Shown piece by piece: positions 1 through 6,247 of a DNA stretch of 7,663 nucleotides. This DNA comes from Bdellovibrio sp. GTDB taxonomy: Bacteria > Bdellovibrionota > Bdellovibrionia > Bdellovibrionales > Bdellovibrionaceae. The DNA lies in NCBI GenBank assembly GCA_019104905.1, contig JAHRXB010000279.1, positions 1-7,663 on the forward strand, read 5' to 3'. Position numbers and translations under genes: made by a program. Within the stretch, counting starts at the first letter, position 1, and each line of letters opens with the position of its first letter. The notes under the pieces are model-generated. The model was given only the letters and a program-made list of their open reading frames with translations. It searched no databases and had not been told where the DNA came from.

Positions 1-16
1 ATCAAGCATTCTTGAT
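1..16. other. Short perfect hairpin at the window edge
   Basis: A 6-bp perfect inverted repeat (ATCAAG / CTTGAT) encloses a 4-base loop. No T-run follows on the + strand, so it is not a clear terminator for rightward transcription. It could be the end of an upstream gene's terminator read leftward or simply chance. The rest of 17-101 is the tRNA leader. TTGATT at 46-51 could act as a -35 box, but no good -10 follows at the right distance. Confidence 0.25.
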
Positions 17-101
17 AAAATTACAAAAAGAGGCAGGGCAATACCTTGATTAAAGGGCCTGGCTATGGCAATTTGGATCCTCAGTCGAGAAAACCGACCG
101 C

Positions 102-194
<93 letters not shown>

Positions 195-200
195 TAACTC

Positions 201-229
201 CCAATATCTGCTCAAGTATTCAGTTTTTT
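201..229 (+). terminator. Possible weak terminator after tRNA-Ser
   Basis: A run of six T (224-229) follows 32 bases after the tRNA. Only a poor hairpin precedes it (AATA at 203-206 with TATT at 217-220, and a large loop). The T-run is clear but the stem is weak, so termination here is only suggested. The remaining leader up to 284 holds a TTGACC (232-237) that could be a -35 box for the next gene, without a convincing -10. Confidence 0.25.
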
Positions 230-284
230 GTTTGACCGGCCCCGGATCAAGTTGTCACCCTGAAAGACTCATAGGGAGGCACTT

Positions 285-1214
285 ATGCTGCGCAAAGGGT
301 TATTGATTTCCTCATTTGTTTGCTCAACGGGCCTCGCCCAACAAAGCACGACGACCTTGCCACAGACAGTGGCCGTGCAGACTCCGGAACAAGCGGTGGC
401 GTCCTCCAGCATCTCGGCCTCAGAAATACAATCCCCCTGGAAGTTGTCCCTTGGTTCAGAAAACTATACCTATGAGATTGAACAGCGCACCCTGGGGGCA
501 CAGGCTCCTGTTATCTCATCGAATTGGATCGGTGCCGTTTACAATGTGAATCCCAAATGGGCGATCGAACTGCGCCAGCATTTTCAGTATGCAACAAATA
601 AAGAAAAGCTTACTGGCCGTGACAAAGTTCTTAATACAAATGACTTCGCCGTCGCCGAAACTCTGCTTCGTATAGCCGCAAAGCCTGAGTGGAGTCTTTG
701 GGGTTCAAAACCCATCATCTTTGAGTTGCGATACTACATCCCTGTGGATCGTGTGGCTCAACAAAATAAAGAACTGGGTCGCCTTCGTGCGGACTACTAT
801 GCAGAGTGGATGATGAATCCCAAATGGTCTTTAGCGACGTGGCTGTCCCCACGAATTCAGCTAAACAGTGCCGACAATCCCAACAAAGCCGTCGGGGCTG
901 ATGCGGAATACTATCAGATAAAGTTTGCTCCTTATCTGTCTTATTACTTCAATGACAATGTCTCTGCCTACTACGCGTGCGCTCTGAACCAGAAATACAG
1001 TCAGGCACAGAGAGGGAATTGGACACCGGACATGGCCAATGTCGGCGCTCATGAAATTGGAATGTATATTGGGACAGGGCCTTTCCTTTTTAATCCCGCA
1101 CTTATCAGCGAAACCAACCTCGACACTAGCGATGGTTCCGTCTTCAGCAAAAGCTCAAGAGTTTTTTCTTATGAAACCCTGAGCTACAATCTGAACGCCT
1201 ACGCGACCTTCTAA
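285..1214 (+). CDS. Secreted outer-membrane beta-barrel-type protein of unknown family
   Basis: The protein has 309 residues. The ATG start is supported by a strong ribosome binding site, AGGGAGG at 273-279, five bases upstream. Residues 1-18 form a signal peptide (MLRK, then a hydrophobic stretch, probable cleavage after GLA18). A low-complexity Ser/Thr/Gln-rich linker follows to about residue 50. The remainder has alternating polar/hydrophobic strands rich in Tyr, Trp and Phe. Short turns of the form x-P-x-W recur (NPKW 89-92, KPEW 133-136, NPKW 178-181), as expected for periplasmic turns of a barrel. The last strand ends in a C-terminal Phe, the usual signal for the BAM insertion machinery. 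I estimate 10-14 strands and do not recognise a named family. A porin-like or structural role is inference from architecture only. Its 3' end forms the left arm of a hairpin at 1201-1225. Confidence 0.8.
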   Translation: MLRKGLLISSFVCSTGLAQQSTTTLPQTVAVQTPEQAVASSSISASEIQSPWKLSLGSENYTYEIEQRTLGAQAPVISSNWIGAVYNVNPKWAIELRQHFQYATNKEKLTGRDKVLNTNDFAVAETLLRIAAKPEWSLWGSKPIIFELRYYIPVDRVAQQNKELGRLRADYYAEWMMNPKWSLATWLSPRIQLNSADNPNKAVGADAEYYQIKFAPYLSYYFNDNVSAYYACALNQKYSQAQRGNWTPDMANVGAHEIGMYIGTGPFLFNPALISETNLDTSDGSVFSKSSRVFSYETLSYNLNAYATF

Positions 1215-1225
1215 TCAGGCCGCGT
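1201..1225 (+). terminator. Hairpin over the 3' end of the outer-membrane gene
   Basis: ACGCGACC (1201-1208) pairs with GGCCGCGT (1218-1225) with one A-C mismatch and a 9-base loop that contains the TAA stop codon. There is no T-run afterwards; TCTTCGTCGTC follows instead. A second small hairpin (TTGATC 1236-1241 with GATCAA 1249-1254) lies just downstream. The layout closely mirrors the hairpin at 2184-2206, so this may be a transcript end or an RNA-stabilising structure for convergent genes. Confidence 0.4.
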
Positions 1226-1239
1226 CTTCGTCGTCTTGA
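1213..1239. repeat. Left copy of 27-bp direct repeat; orphan chemoreceptor-tail-like sequence
   Basis: This stretch matches 2194-2220 at 25 of 27 bases in the same orientation. Read on the minus strand in the frame of the right copy, it gives D-Q-D-D-E-D-A-A followed by TGA. The right copy encodes G-H-D-D-E-E-A-A followed by TGA, the end of the chemoreceptor at 2196-3704. Both base differences fall in third codon positions. A stop codon lies a few codons upstream in this frame, so no gene is left here. It is either a decayed tail of a second chemoreceptor or a duplication made when the VOC-MarR segment arrived. Confidence 0.6.
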
Positions 1240-1260
1240 TCGAGCTTTGATCAACTCAAA

Positions 1261-1623
1261 TTATTTTTCTCCGTGAATTGTTATTGCATAGCCATTGGGA
1301 TCTTTAAACGTAAAGACCCTGCCGAAGGGGCCATCATTGATCGGCTGCACAATGGGACCTTCGTTTTTAAGCAGCTTCTCGTATAACACGTCGGCATCAG
1401 GAACTCTGAACCAAAGAGAGATGCCAACACCTCGGTTTTCAATTTTTTCTAAGTCCACAAGAGGCGTCCTGATCGCAAAAATGGATCCTGAACCCGTTTC
1501 AAAGACTACCGCGTGTGAATTCGGAGTAACCCCCTTCTTGAACCCAATAACTTCGGAATAAAACACTTCCGATTTTTTCATGTCCAAAACTTGAATCGAC
1601 ACAAAATCAAGATTGGTTTGCAT
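1261..1623 (-). CDS. VOC-family (glyoxalase/bleomycin-resistance fold) protein, metal ligands apparently missing
   Basis: The protein has 120 residues when started at the ATG at 1621-1623, which follows a strong AGGAGG six bases upstream. A start 11 codons earlier (1656) is possible by frame but has no comparable site. Two beta-alpha-beta-beta-beta modules are visible. Module 1 has VSIQVLDMKKSEVFYSEVIGF (residues 8-28, with the family's D-x-x-x-S-x-x-FY-x-x-x-x-GF pattern). Module 2 starts near GISLWFRVPDAD (67-78) and ends in FTFKDPNGYAITI (104-116), the characteristic F-x-DP-x-G-x-x signature. The usual His at the start of module 1 and the Glu after DPxG are not present (Thr115 lies where Glu is common). 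A metal enzyme such as glyoxalase I is therefore unlikely, and a ligand-binding or sequestering role is more plausible. It is transcribed away from the MarR gene and probably controlled by it. Confidence 0.85.
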   Translation of the reverse strand: MQTNLDFVSIQVLDMKKSEVFYSEVIGFKKGVTPNSHAVVFETGSGSIFAIRTPLVDLEKIENRGVGISLWFRVPDADVLYEKLLKNEGPIVQPINDGPFGRVFTFKDPNGYAITIHGEK

Positions 1624-1668
1624 CTTCAGCCTCCTTTTAAAAATTGAATTTGCCATTCCTATCCGTTA

Positions 1669-1696
1669 ATATTAGCATGCTAATTATTATTAGCAA
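1669..1696 (-). promoter_or_regulatory. Candidate promoter of the VOC gene, overlapping both operators
   Basis: On the minus strand TTGCTA (1696-1691) is separated by 16 bases from TAATAT (1674-1669). These resemble -35 and -10 boxes and would give a leader of roughly 40 bases before the ATG at 1623. Both palindromes overlap this element, so a bound repressor would block polymerase. For the rightward MarR gene, TATATT-like sequence at 1702-1707 is a possible -10 with no good -35. Confidence 0.45.
1671..1684. promoter_or_regulatory. Operator-like palindrome 1 (probable MarR site)
   Basis: ATTAGCATGCTAAT is a perfect 14-bp palindrome between the divergent VOC and MarR genes. Its TTAGC / GCTAA half-sites are typical of MarR-family operators, which are AT-rich inverted repeats of about this size. 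It overlaps the candidate -10 of the VOC gene. Confidence 0.7.
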
Positions 1697-1702
1697 ACTA
1701 AT
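1689..1702. promoter_or_regulatory. Operator-like palindrome 2 (probable MarR site)
   Basis: ATTAGCAAACTAAT repeats site 1 with ATTAG / CTAAT arms intact and a changed core. Its centre lies 18 bp from that of site 1. This tandem arrangement suggests two repressor dimers binding side by side, with autoregulation of the MarR gene. Confidence 0.65.
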
Positions 1703-1730
1703 ATATTTCGGAACTCCCGGTGAGGAAAAA

Positions 1731-2177
1731 TTGAAAAAGCAGAGTTTTAACGATGATTTAATGGGCCAGGTGGGCTTTCTAATCAAAAGAGTCCAGCAGG
1801 CATTCCGCAATCAAATGGATAAAGCCTTGAAAGAGAATGGACTTTCTACAGCCCAATATGCGGTTTTGGCACATCTGCGCCGGTCCGCGGGGCTATCCAA
1901 TGCCGAACTTGCCCGCCGCTGCTTTGTAACCGCACCGACAATGATTCGAATTATTCAAGATCTTGAAACTTTGAAATTTATCGAGCGTTCGAAAAATAGT
2001 AACAATCGAAATGTCATTGATGTCGTTTTAACAAGGAAGGGACAGAAGACTTTAGAGTCCTGTGACGCCAAAGTCTTCGCAATTCAAAACCAGATGGTTG
2101 TTGACCTGACTTCCAAAGAAGTGGCTCAGCTTGCAAGTCTTTTAGCTCAATGTGCTCAGAACCTTGAAAGCTTATAA
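1731..2177 (+). CDS. MarR-family winged-helix transcriptional regulator
   Basis: The protein has 148 residues when started at TTG 1731, which sits five bases after GGTGAGG (1719-1725). The frame is open back to 1644, but that longer version would run through the operators and add residues MarR proteins do not have, so the TTG start is preferred. An N-terminal dimerisation helix (residues 8-35) is followed by the winged helix-turn-helix: GLSNAELARRC (54-64), recognition helix VTAPTMIRIIQDLETLKF (66-83), and a wing with R93 ending LTRKG (100-104). A C-terminal helical pair (105-148) completes the dimer. Cys64, Cys111 and Cys141 are present, but there is no N-terminal sensing Cys of the OhrR type. 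The likely role is repression of itself and of the divergent VOC gene until a small ligand binds. The ligand is unknown. Confidence 0.92.
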   Translation: MKKQSFNDDLMGQVGFLIKRVQQAFRNQMDKALKENGLSTAQYAVLAHLRRSAGLSNAELARRCFVTAPTMIRIIQDLETLKFIERSKNSNNRNVIDVVLTRKGQKTLESCDAKVFAIQNQMVVDLTSKEVAQLASLLAQCAQNLESL

Positions 2178-2183
2178 GAAATC

Positions 2184-2206
2184 AAGCGGCCTCAATCAGG
2201 CCGCTT
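2184..2206. terminator. Perfect 8-bp hairpin between convergent MarR and chemoreceptor genes
   Basis: AAGCGGCC (2184-2191) pairs perfectly with GGCCGCTT (2199-2206) around a 7-base loop. The TGA stop of the chemoreceptor gene (read on the minus strand) lies in the loop. On the minus strand GATTTCTTAT follows and gives a modest U-rich tail; on the + strand CTTCTTCG follows. It probably serves as a shared terminator for both genes, stronger for the leftward one. Confidence 0.6.
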
Positions 2207-2220
2207 CTTCGTCGTCGTGA
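2194..2220. repeat. Right copy of 27-bp direct repeat (coding end of chemoreceptor)
   Basis: This is the partner of 1213-1239, with 25 of 27 bases identical. Here the sequence is functional coding DNA for the acidic tail H-D-D-E-E-A-A and the stop codon of the chemoreceptor gene. The two copies bracket the VOC-MarR pair, 954 bases apart. Confidence 0.6.
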
Positions 2221-3704
2221 CCTTGGACGAATGTATTTAGTTCGATGACCAAGGACGAAATCTTGTTGGTCTGTTTTGCGATATCCATACTGTTGTGTGA
2301 AATCATCGTCGAGTTCTGTGCATTGGCCTGAACCGCCGAGTCGATTTCACCCAAGTTCTCATCAATCATAACCAGACTGCTTTTTTCTTCGTGAGTCGCC
2401 ACCGCAATTTCTTTATTGAGGTTTGACACTTTCTTCACCGAGCTCACGATATCACTAAAAACCGTTGCCGATTTATTTGCGACGGACAATCCATGGGCAA
2501 TCTTTCCCGTAACGTCTTCAATTTGGCTTGCGATGTCTTGAGCTGCCAACGAAGATTTTGTCGAAAGCTGGCGAACGGCATCCGCCACCACGGCAAAACC
2601 TTTTCCGGCCTCTCCCGCCCGAGCCGCTTCCACCGCCGCATTCAAAGCCAGAAGATTTGTCTGGAATGAAATGTCGTTAATGATGCTGACAAAATTATCA
2701 ATCTTCTTCGCTGAATCCGAGATCGCCTTCATAGAATGCATCAGCTCTTGAAGTTCTTTTTCACCCAACGTTGCCGCTTCCTCTGACTTTTCAGACAACC
2801 CCGCCGCAATGGAGGCATGATCCGCAGATCTCTCGACCTTGTCACGAATCTCACGGACTGCATGAGCCGTTTTGTCTACAGAGTCCGCCGACTGCGTGGC
2901 CGATGTTGAAAGCACGGAAACAGAACTTGTAACCACATCGACGGATTGATTCACATTTTCGATGGATTGTTTCAACTCTTGCGTCAGCATCTCGATGCGA
3001 CGGCCAGTGAGGGCCGACAACCACGAGAGCAAACCGAAAATCAGAAGGCCGACAAAAATACTTACGCCAATCAAGCCGGTTTTTGAATTTTTCTGAAGAA
3101 TCTCTTTTTCTACTTTATTGTCTTCCGTTTGATTAAAGTGCAGATCAATCTCTTCCATCAAGACCGCATCCACGTAGGCGGAGCTAATGAACCATGCTCC
3201 ATCCAACTTCAAGGCGTCCCTGACGAACTGATCCCCTTCGGGAGTGTGCTTCTGAAGTTCTTGAAGCATTTTATCTGAGACTTCAAAAAAGCCCGGAATG
3301 ATTTTTTCCATGTTCTGATAGATGCGCAACTCTTCTGGATCTTTAGGCTTGGCATCCAACTGCTGAATGTAGTCGTGCATTTGATCTAAGATCACCTGAG
3401 CTTGGCCCGTGTAATAGTTTTTTAGAAGCTCGTTGTTGTTATTCGCAAGAGCTCCATACATATAGTAGCCATAAGAGGCCTTCGCTGTAGACATCTTGTT
3501 GAACAGATCCACAGCGGGAATCAAATCATCATAAGCATCATCCAGGATGGTTGAAAGTTTTCCCGTCGTAAATACGGCAATCAGACAGAGGGTCACAAAC
3601 CCCACTGCCGGCAAAACAGAAATTCCTAGAAAACGACCACGTAAACCTTTGAAGAATTTGAATAGCTTTTTCATGAGGCTATATTCGGAAAATTTGCAGT
3701 TCAT
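2196..3704 (-). CDS. Methyl-accepting chemotaxis protein with small helical sensor domain
   Basis: The protein has 502 residues. A transmembrane helix at about 24-46 is followed by a roughly 160-residue periplasmic region that is predicted mostly helical (four-helix-bundle-like; includes YGYYMYG at 78-84). A second transmembrane helix (about 210-233) follows. There is then no clear HAMP domain: the chain passes almost directly into the cytoplasmic signalling coiled coil. The hairpin tip is classical ([22 protein letters not shown], about 344-365, then [14 protein letters not shown] to 380), where CheA and CheW bind. About 130 residues lie on each side of the tip. The C-terminus is an acidic HDDEEAA with no NWETF-like CheR-tethering peptide. 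The start is uncertain: ATG 3704 and ATG 3674 (MKKLFKFF, giving 492 residues) both lack a good ribosome site, and the second looks more like a usual chemoreceptor N-terminus. The ligand cannot be read from the sequence. It is divergent from the next chemoreceptor. Confidence 0.93.
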   Translation of the reverse strand: MNCKFSEYSLMKKLFKFFKGLRGRFLGISVLPAVGFVTLCLIAVFTTGKLSTILDDAYDDLIPAVDLFNKMSTAKASYGYYMYGALANNNNELLKNYYTGQAQVILDQMHDYIQQLDAKPKDPEELRIYQNMEKIIPGFFEVSDKMLQELQKHTPEGDQFVRDALKLDGAWFISSAYVDAVLMEEIDLHFNQTEDNKVEKEILQKNSKTGLIGVSIFVGLLIFGLLSWLSALTGRRIEMLTQELKQSIENVNQSVDVVTSSVSVLSTSATQSADSVDKTAHAVREIRDKVERSADHASIAAGLSEKSEEAATLGEKELQELMHSMKAISDSAKKIDNFVSIINDISFQTNLLALNAAVEAARAGEAGKGFAVVADAVRQLSTKSSLAAQDIASQIEDVTGKIAHGLSVANKSATVFSDIVSSVKKVSNLNKEIAVATHEEKSSLVMIDENLGEIDSAVQANAQNSTMISHNSMDIAKQTNKISSLVIELNTFVQGHDDEEAA

Positions 3705-3913
3705 ATTGAGAAATTTTCGGGAAATTCATCCAACGGTGGATAACCTCTAGATACAAGCCCAGCAGTAATATTGGAGCCAATGTATACTTATGTTTTGAAC
3801 CAGCCCAAATACATAAAAAATGAATAGATTCTCATAAAAATAAACATTGGACCCTTTATTTGTTCATAAATAATCCGAACTATTTTTACAATTTCACCAC
3901 CCGGAGGATTTAC
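3705..3913. promoter_or_regulatory. Divergent promoter region between the two chemoreceptor genes
   Basis: This AT-rich stretch of about 200 bases must hold the start signals of both genes. For the leftward gene, TTGGGC (3808-3803) and TATACA (3786-3781) are spaced 16 bases apart and are a plausible but weak promoter. GTATAC at 3782-3787 is a palindrome, so a TATACT also reads rightward. For the rightward gene no convincing pair was found. No clear FliA-type (sigma-28) promoter was recognised. A small hairpin (ATCCA 3728-3732 with TGGAT 3737-3741) lies in the leader of the leftward gene. Confidence 0.35.
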
Positions 3914-5674
3914 ATGGGTTTGAGTTTGCGCGTTAAGATTGCTGGCCTAGTATCAATGTCACTGATACTGGCTTTGGTTTATGGGGGCATTCATTTGTAT
4001 GGAAATATCAGGCGCTCCCAAGACGCCAAAGATATCGTCATGAGAAGTGCCTTTTTCAAAATTACCTCACAGCTTATTCATGAGATGCAAGTTGAGCGTG
4101 GTAAGACAGCTCTTTTTCTGGGTGGCGGGAGTTCTGAGGCGGACCTTAACGACCATCGCGTTCTTGTCGACAAAAGTTTTTCAGATTTTTCTGACTCTCA
4201 ACAAAAGCACGGCTACCAAGACCTTTCCGACGTTAAGGCTCTCAAAGATCTCCTGACCTCGGCGCGAAAGATGGCCGATGATAAAGAAGCCACTCCGACA
4301 GTGATCGCAAAATACACTGAGGCGGTTGTGCTTCTCATTGAGTCTCAGGTGAAAATCTCTAAGAGTTCTATTCTGGATGGTATTGAAATGCACATGCTCG
4401 GCATCAATATGTTGGAGCTTGCCAAAGAGTATACGGGCCGCATGAGAGCCAATATGGCCAACATTCTGGGCGCCAAGAAGCCTCTGACCATGAAACAAAT
4501 TTCACTTCTTCAGGATCTCCAAAGTCGGATTTATACAAATCTTCAATCACCTATTTCTGACATTTCTCCTGAGGGGAAAAAGCTTATCGAAAGCTTCTTG
4601 GCTGGCGATCAATGGAAGAAGGTGGACTCAGCTTACGAAAATGTATTTGCAGAATCACAAACCGGAAGTTTTGCAACCGACCCGAAACAATTTTATCAAG
4701 ACATCACGGTCTCGATAAATAGCCTTCGGGAAATCGTTCTGCATGAACTGGTCGATGTCGAAAAAAACTCCGAGGGCATCCGCGCTGGCGCCAGCCGGGA
4801 AATGTGGATCACTGCGATTATTCTCATGTTGGGTACGATTTCTCTGATCGTGATCTCCGTCGTTCTTATCAACAGCCTCACCAAACCCCTTCATAAAGCT
4901 ATCATCAGTCTGAATGAGGCTTCCGATTCGATTGCCTTGAGTGGTGGTCAAGTGACTGAAGCCAGCCATCAGGTTTCGTCCAGCGCCGTCGAGTCAGCCA
5001 GCGCCCTGGAAGAAATCGTTGCCTCTGTTGAGGAGCTTAACAGTATTGTGAAACAAAATGCCGCCCGAGCTGAAGAGGCCGCAAAACTTTCCGCTCACGG
5101 CTGTGGCGTCGCTGAAAACGGACAAAAAGAAATTACCACGCTGATCACGGCCATGAATGGAATTGCCTCCAGCTCTCGTCGCATCGAGGAAATCATCACG
5201 GTCATTGATGATATCGCTTTCCAGACCAATCTGCTAGCTCTCAATGCCTCCGTGGAAGCCGCACGTGCCGGGGAACAAGGAAAGGGATTTGCAGTGGTGG
5301 CAGAGGCCGTAAGATCTCTCGCGCAACGAAGTGCTGTGGCCGCCAAAGACATCAGTATTCTTATCAAAGAAAGTGTTGAGCAGGTCGAAAATGGAACTCG
5401 CGTTGCCGACTCCAGCGAAGCTGTTCTGTCATCGATCGTTCAGGAAATTAATAAAGTGGCGGTTCTCAATGGCGAAATTTCCGCCGCCAGCAATGAACAA
5501 GCTCTGGGCATTCAACAGATCAATAAAGCCATGACAGAACTGGATACGTCTACGCAGCAAAATGCCTCGGTGGCTGAAGAGGTCTCTGCCTCTGCAGATC
5601 AAATGAATGGTCAAGTCAGCAGCATCGGCCAACTCGTTCACACCTTGCAAGGAATCGTCGACGGGGCGGCTTAG
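3914..5674 (+). CDS. Methyl-accepting chemotaxis protein with NIT-like sensor domain
   Basis: The protein has 586 residues from ATG 3914, chosen because GGAGG (3903-3907) lies six bases upstream. The frame is open further back to a TTG at 3860, but that adds an unlikely N-terminus. Transmembrane helix 1 spans about 8-28 and helix 2 about 298-319, leaving a roughly 270-residue periplasmic sensor. The sensor contains HEMQVERGKTALFLGG (56-71), then a long helix pair, then LAKEYTGRMRANMANILG (169-186). These match the two conserved parts of the NIT (nitrate/nitrite-sensing type) all-helical domain: Q-x-E-R-G near the start and K-E-x-x-G-x-x-R-A later. No full HAMP follows; only NSLTKPLHKA (320-329) precedes the coiled coil. 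The hairpin tip is [20 protein letters not shown] (433-452) followed by [14 protein letters not shown] (456-469). The C-terminus is IVDGAA without a CheR pentapeptide. Ligand identity (nitrate, nitrite or another small anion) is inferred from the family only. Confidence 0.93.
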   Translation: MGLSLRVKIAGLVSMSLILALVYGGIHLYGNIRRSQDAKDIVMRSAFFKITSQLIHEMQVERGKTALFLGGGSSEADLNDHRVLVDKSFSDFSDSQQKHGYQDLSDVKALKDLLTSARKMADDKEATPTVIAKYTEAVVLLIESQVKISKSSILDGIEMHMLGINMLELAKEYTGRMRANMANILGAKKPLTMKQISLLQDLQSRIYTNLQSPISDISPEGKKLIESFLAGDQWKKVDSAYENVFAESQTGSFATDPKQFYQDITVSINSLREIVLHELVDVEKNSEGIRAGASREMWITAIILMLGTISLIVISVVLINSLTKPLHKAIISLNEASDSIALSGGQVTEASHQVSSSAVESASALEEIVASVEELNSIVKQNAARAEEAAKLSAHGCGVAENGQKEITTLITAMNGIASSSRRIEEIITVIDDIAFQTNLLALNASVEAARAGEQGKGFAVVAEAVRSLAQRSAVAAKDISILIKESVEQVENGTRVADSSEAVLSSIVQEINKVAVLNGEISAASNEQALGIQQINKAMTELDTSTQQNASVAEEVSASADQMNGQVSSIGQLVHTLQGIVDGAA

Positions 5675-5678
5675 CCCC
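5663..5678. terminator. Short GC hairpin between convergent chemoreceptor and queF genes
   Basis: GGGGC (5663-5667) pairs with GCCCC (5674-5678) around the 6-base loop GGCTTA, which includes part of the chemoreceptor stop codon. There is no T-run. Only 14 bases separate the two convergent stop codons, so any terminator must overlap coding ends. This is the best candidate, but a weak one. Confidence 0.35.
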
Positions 5679-5688
5679 TGACGAGCCT

Positions 5689-6201
5689 CTAATACAACTT
5701 TGAGAGCTCCATGGAGTATTTCCCTGGAGCGTACTCACTCAGACGCTTCTTATAAAGATCGACAAAGAATTTTTCTTTCGATGAATAGCTTGCGTAGGGA
5801 TAAATGGCGATACCTCCGCGCGGAGTGAATTCCCCAACGACCTCGATATATTTGGGCTTCATAAGTTTCACAAGATCGTCACAAATTGTTTGCACACAGT
5901 CCTCGTGAAAATCCCCGTGATTGCGAAAACTGAAAAGATAAAGTTTTAAAGACTTCGATTCGACCATCTTTTTGTCGGCGATATAATTAATAAATATTTT
6001 CGCAAAATCTGGTTGTCGCGTCTTCGGACACAGCGAGGTGAATTCAGTACAAACAAACGTTGTCCACGCAATTTTTCCAGGGTTCTTATTATCAAACGCC
6101 TCCAAAACCTCTGGTGCATAAGTTTCGGGGTATTGAGTTTGATTCTCGCCCAAAGCGAAATCTTTTAATTCTTTTGCGTCTCGACCGGTTTTCTTTTTCA
6201 T
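5689..6201 (-). CDS. queF: NADPH-dependent 7-cyano-7-deazaguanine reductase (preQ0 to preQ1)
   Basis: The protein has 170 residues, the length of the single-domain (YkvM-type) QueF family of the tunnelling fold. It acts in the cytosol, reducing the nitrile of preQ0 to the aminomethyl group of preQ1 with two NADPH. This is the last step before insertion into tRNAs with GUN anticodons on the way to queuosine. Key residues are visible: the thioimide-forming Cys58 in [13 protein letters not shown] (54-66), the general acid Asp65, the signature E-S-K-S-L-K-L-Y (81-88), and His99-Glu100 in the substrate-binding segment. The G usually found in T-G-Q-P-D is Arg62 here. The ATG start at 6201 has only AAAGAG as a weak ribosome site. 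The gene lies 46 bases downstream of the small exported-protein gene on the same strand, so it may share a transcript. No preQ1 riboswitch was recognised upstream. Confidence 0.95.
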   Translation of the reverse strand: MKKKTGRDAKELKDFALGENQTQYPETYAPEVLEAFDNKNPGKIAWTTFVCTEFTSLCPKTRQPDFAKIFINYIADKKMVESKSLKLYLFSFRNHGDFHEDCVQTICDDLVKLMKPKYIEVVGEFTPRGGIAIYPYASYSSKEKFFVDLYKKRLSEYAPGKYSMELSKLY

Positions 6202-6247
6202 AATGTGGGCTCTTTTATTTCATTAAATTGTGAAGATCAATTGCTAC

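Noticed and set aside
285..344. Lipoprotein signal for the outer-membrane protein because of Cys13
   Set aside because: The residues before Cys13 (S-F-V) do not form a lipobox, and a normal signal peptidase I site follows at GLA18.
1644..1730. Longer N-terminus for the MarR protein from TTG 1644
   Set aside because: It would be translated through the palindromic operators and the ribosome site at 1719-1725, and adds residues unlike MarR proteins.
3860..3913. Longer N-terminus for the second chemoreceptor from TTG 3860
   Set aside because: The strong GGAGG at 3903-3907 is placed for ATG 3914, and the extra residues would precede the normal short cytoplasmic start of the first membrane helix.
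4181..4498. 105-residue open frame on the minus strand
   Set aside because: It lies wholly within the second chemoreceptor gene, has no ribosome site or recognisable domain, and is a reading-frame shadow.
5707..5716. CTCCATGGAG palindrome near the end of queF
   Set aside because: A 10-bp palindrome inside coding sequence with no partner site is expected by chance.
6202..6247. preQ1 riboswitch upstream of queF
   Set aside because: The 46-base gap is AT-rich and shows no recognisable preQ1-I pattern of short stem plus A-rich tail pairing into the loop.
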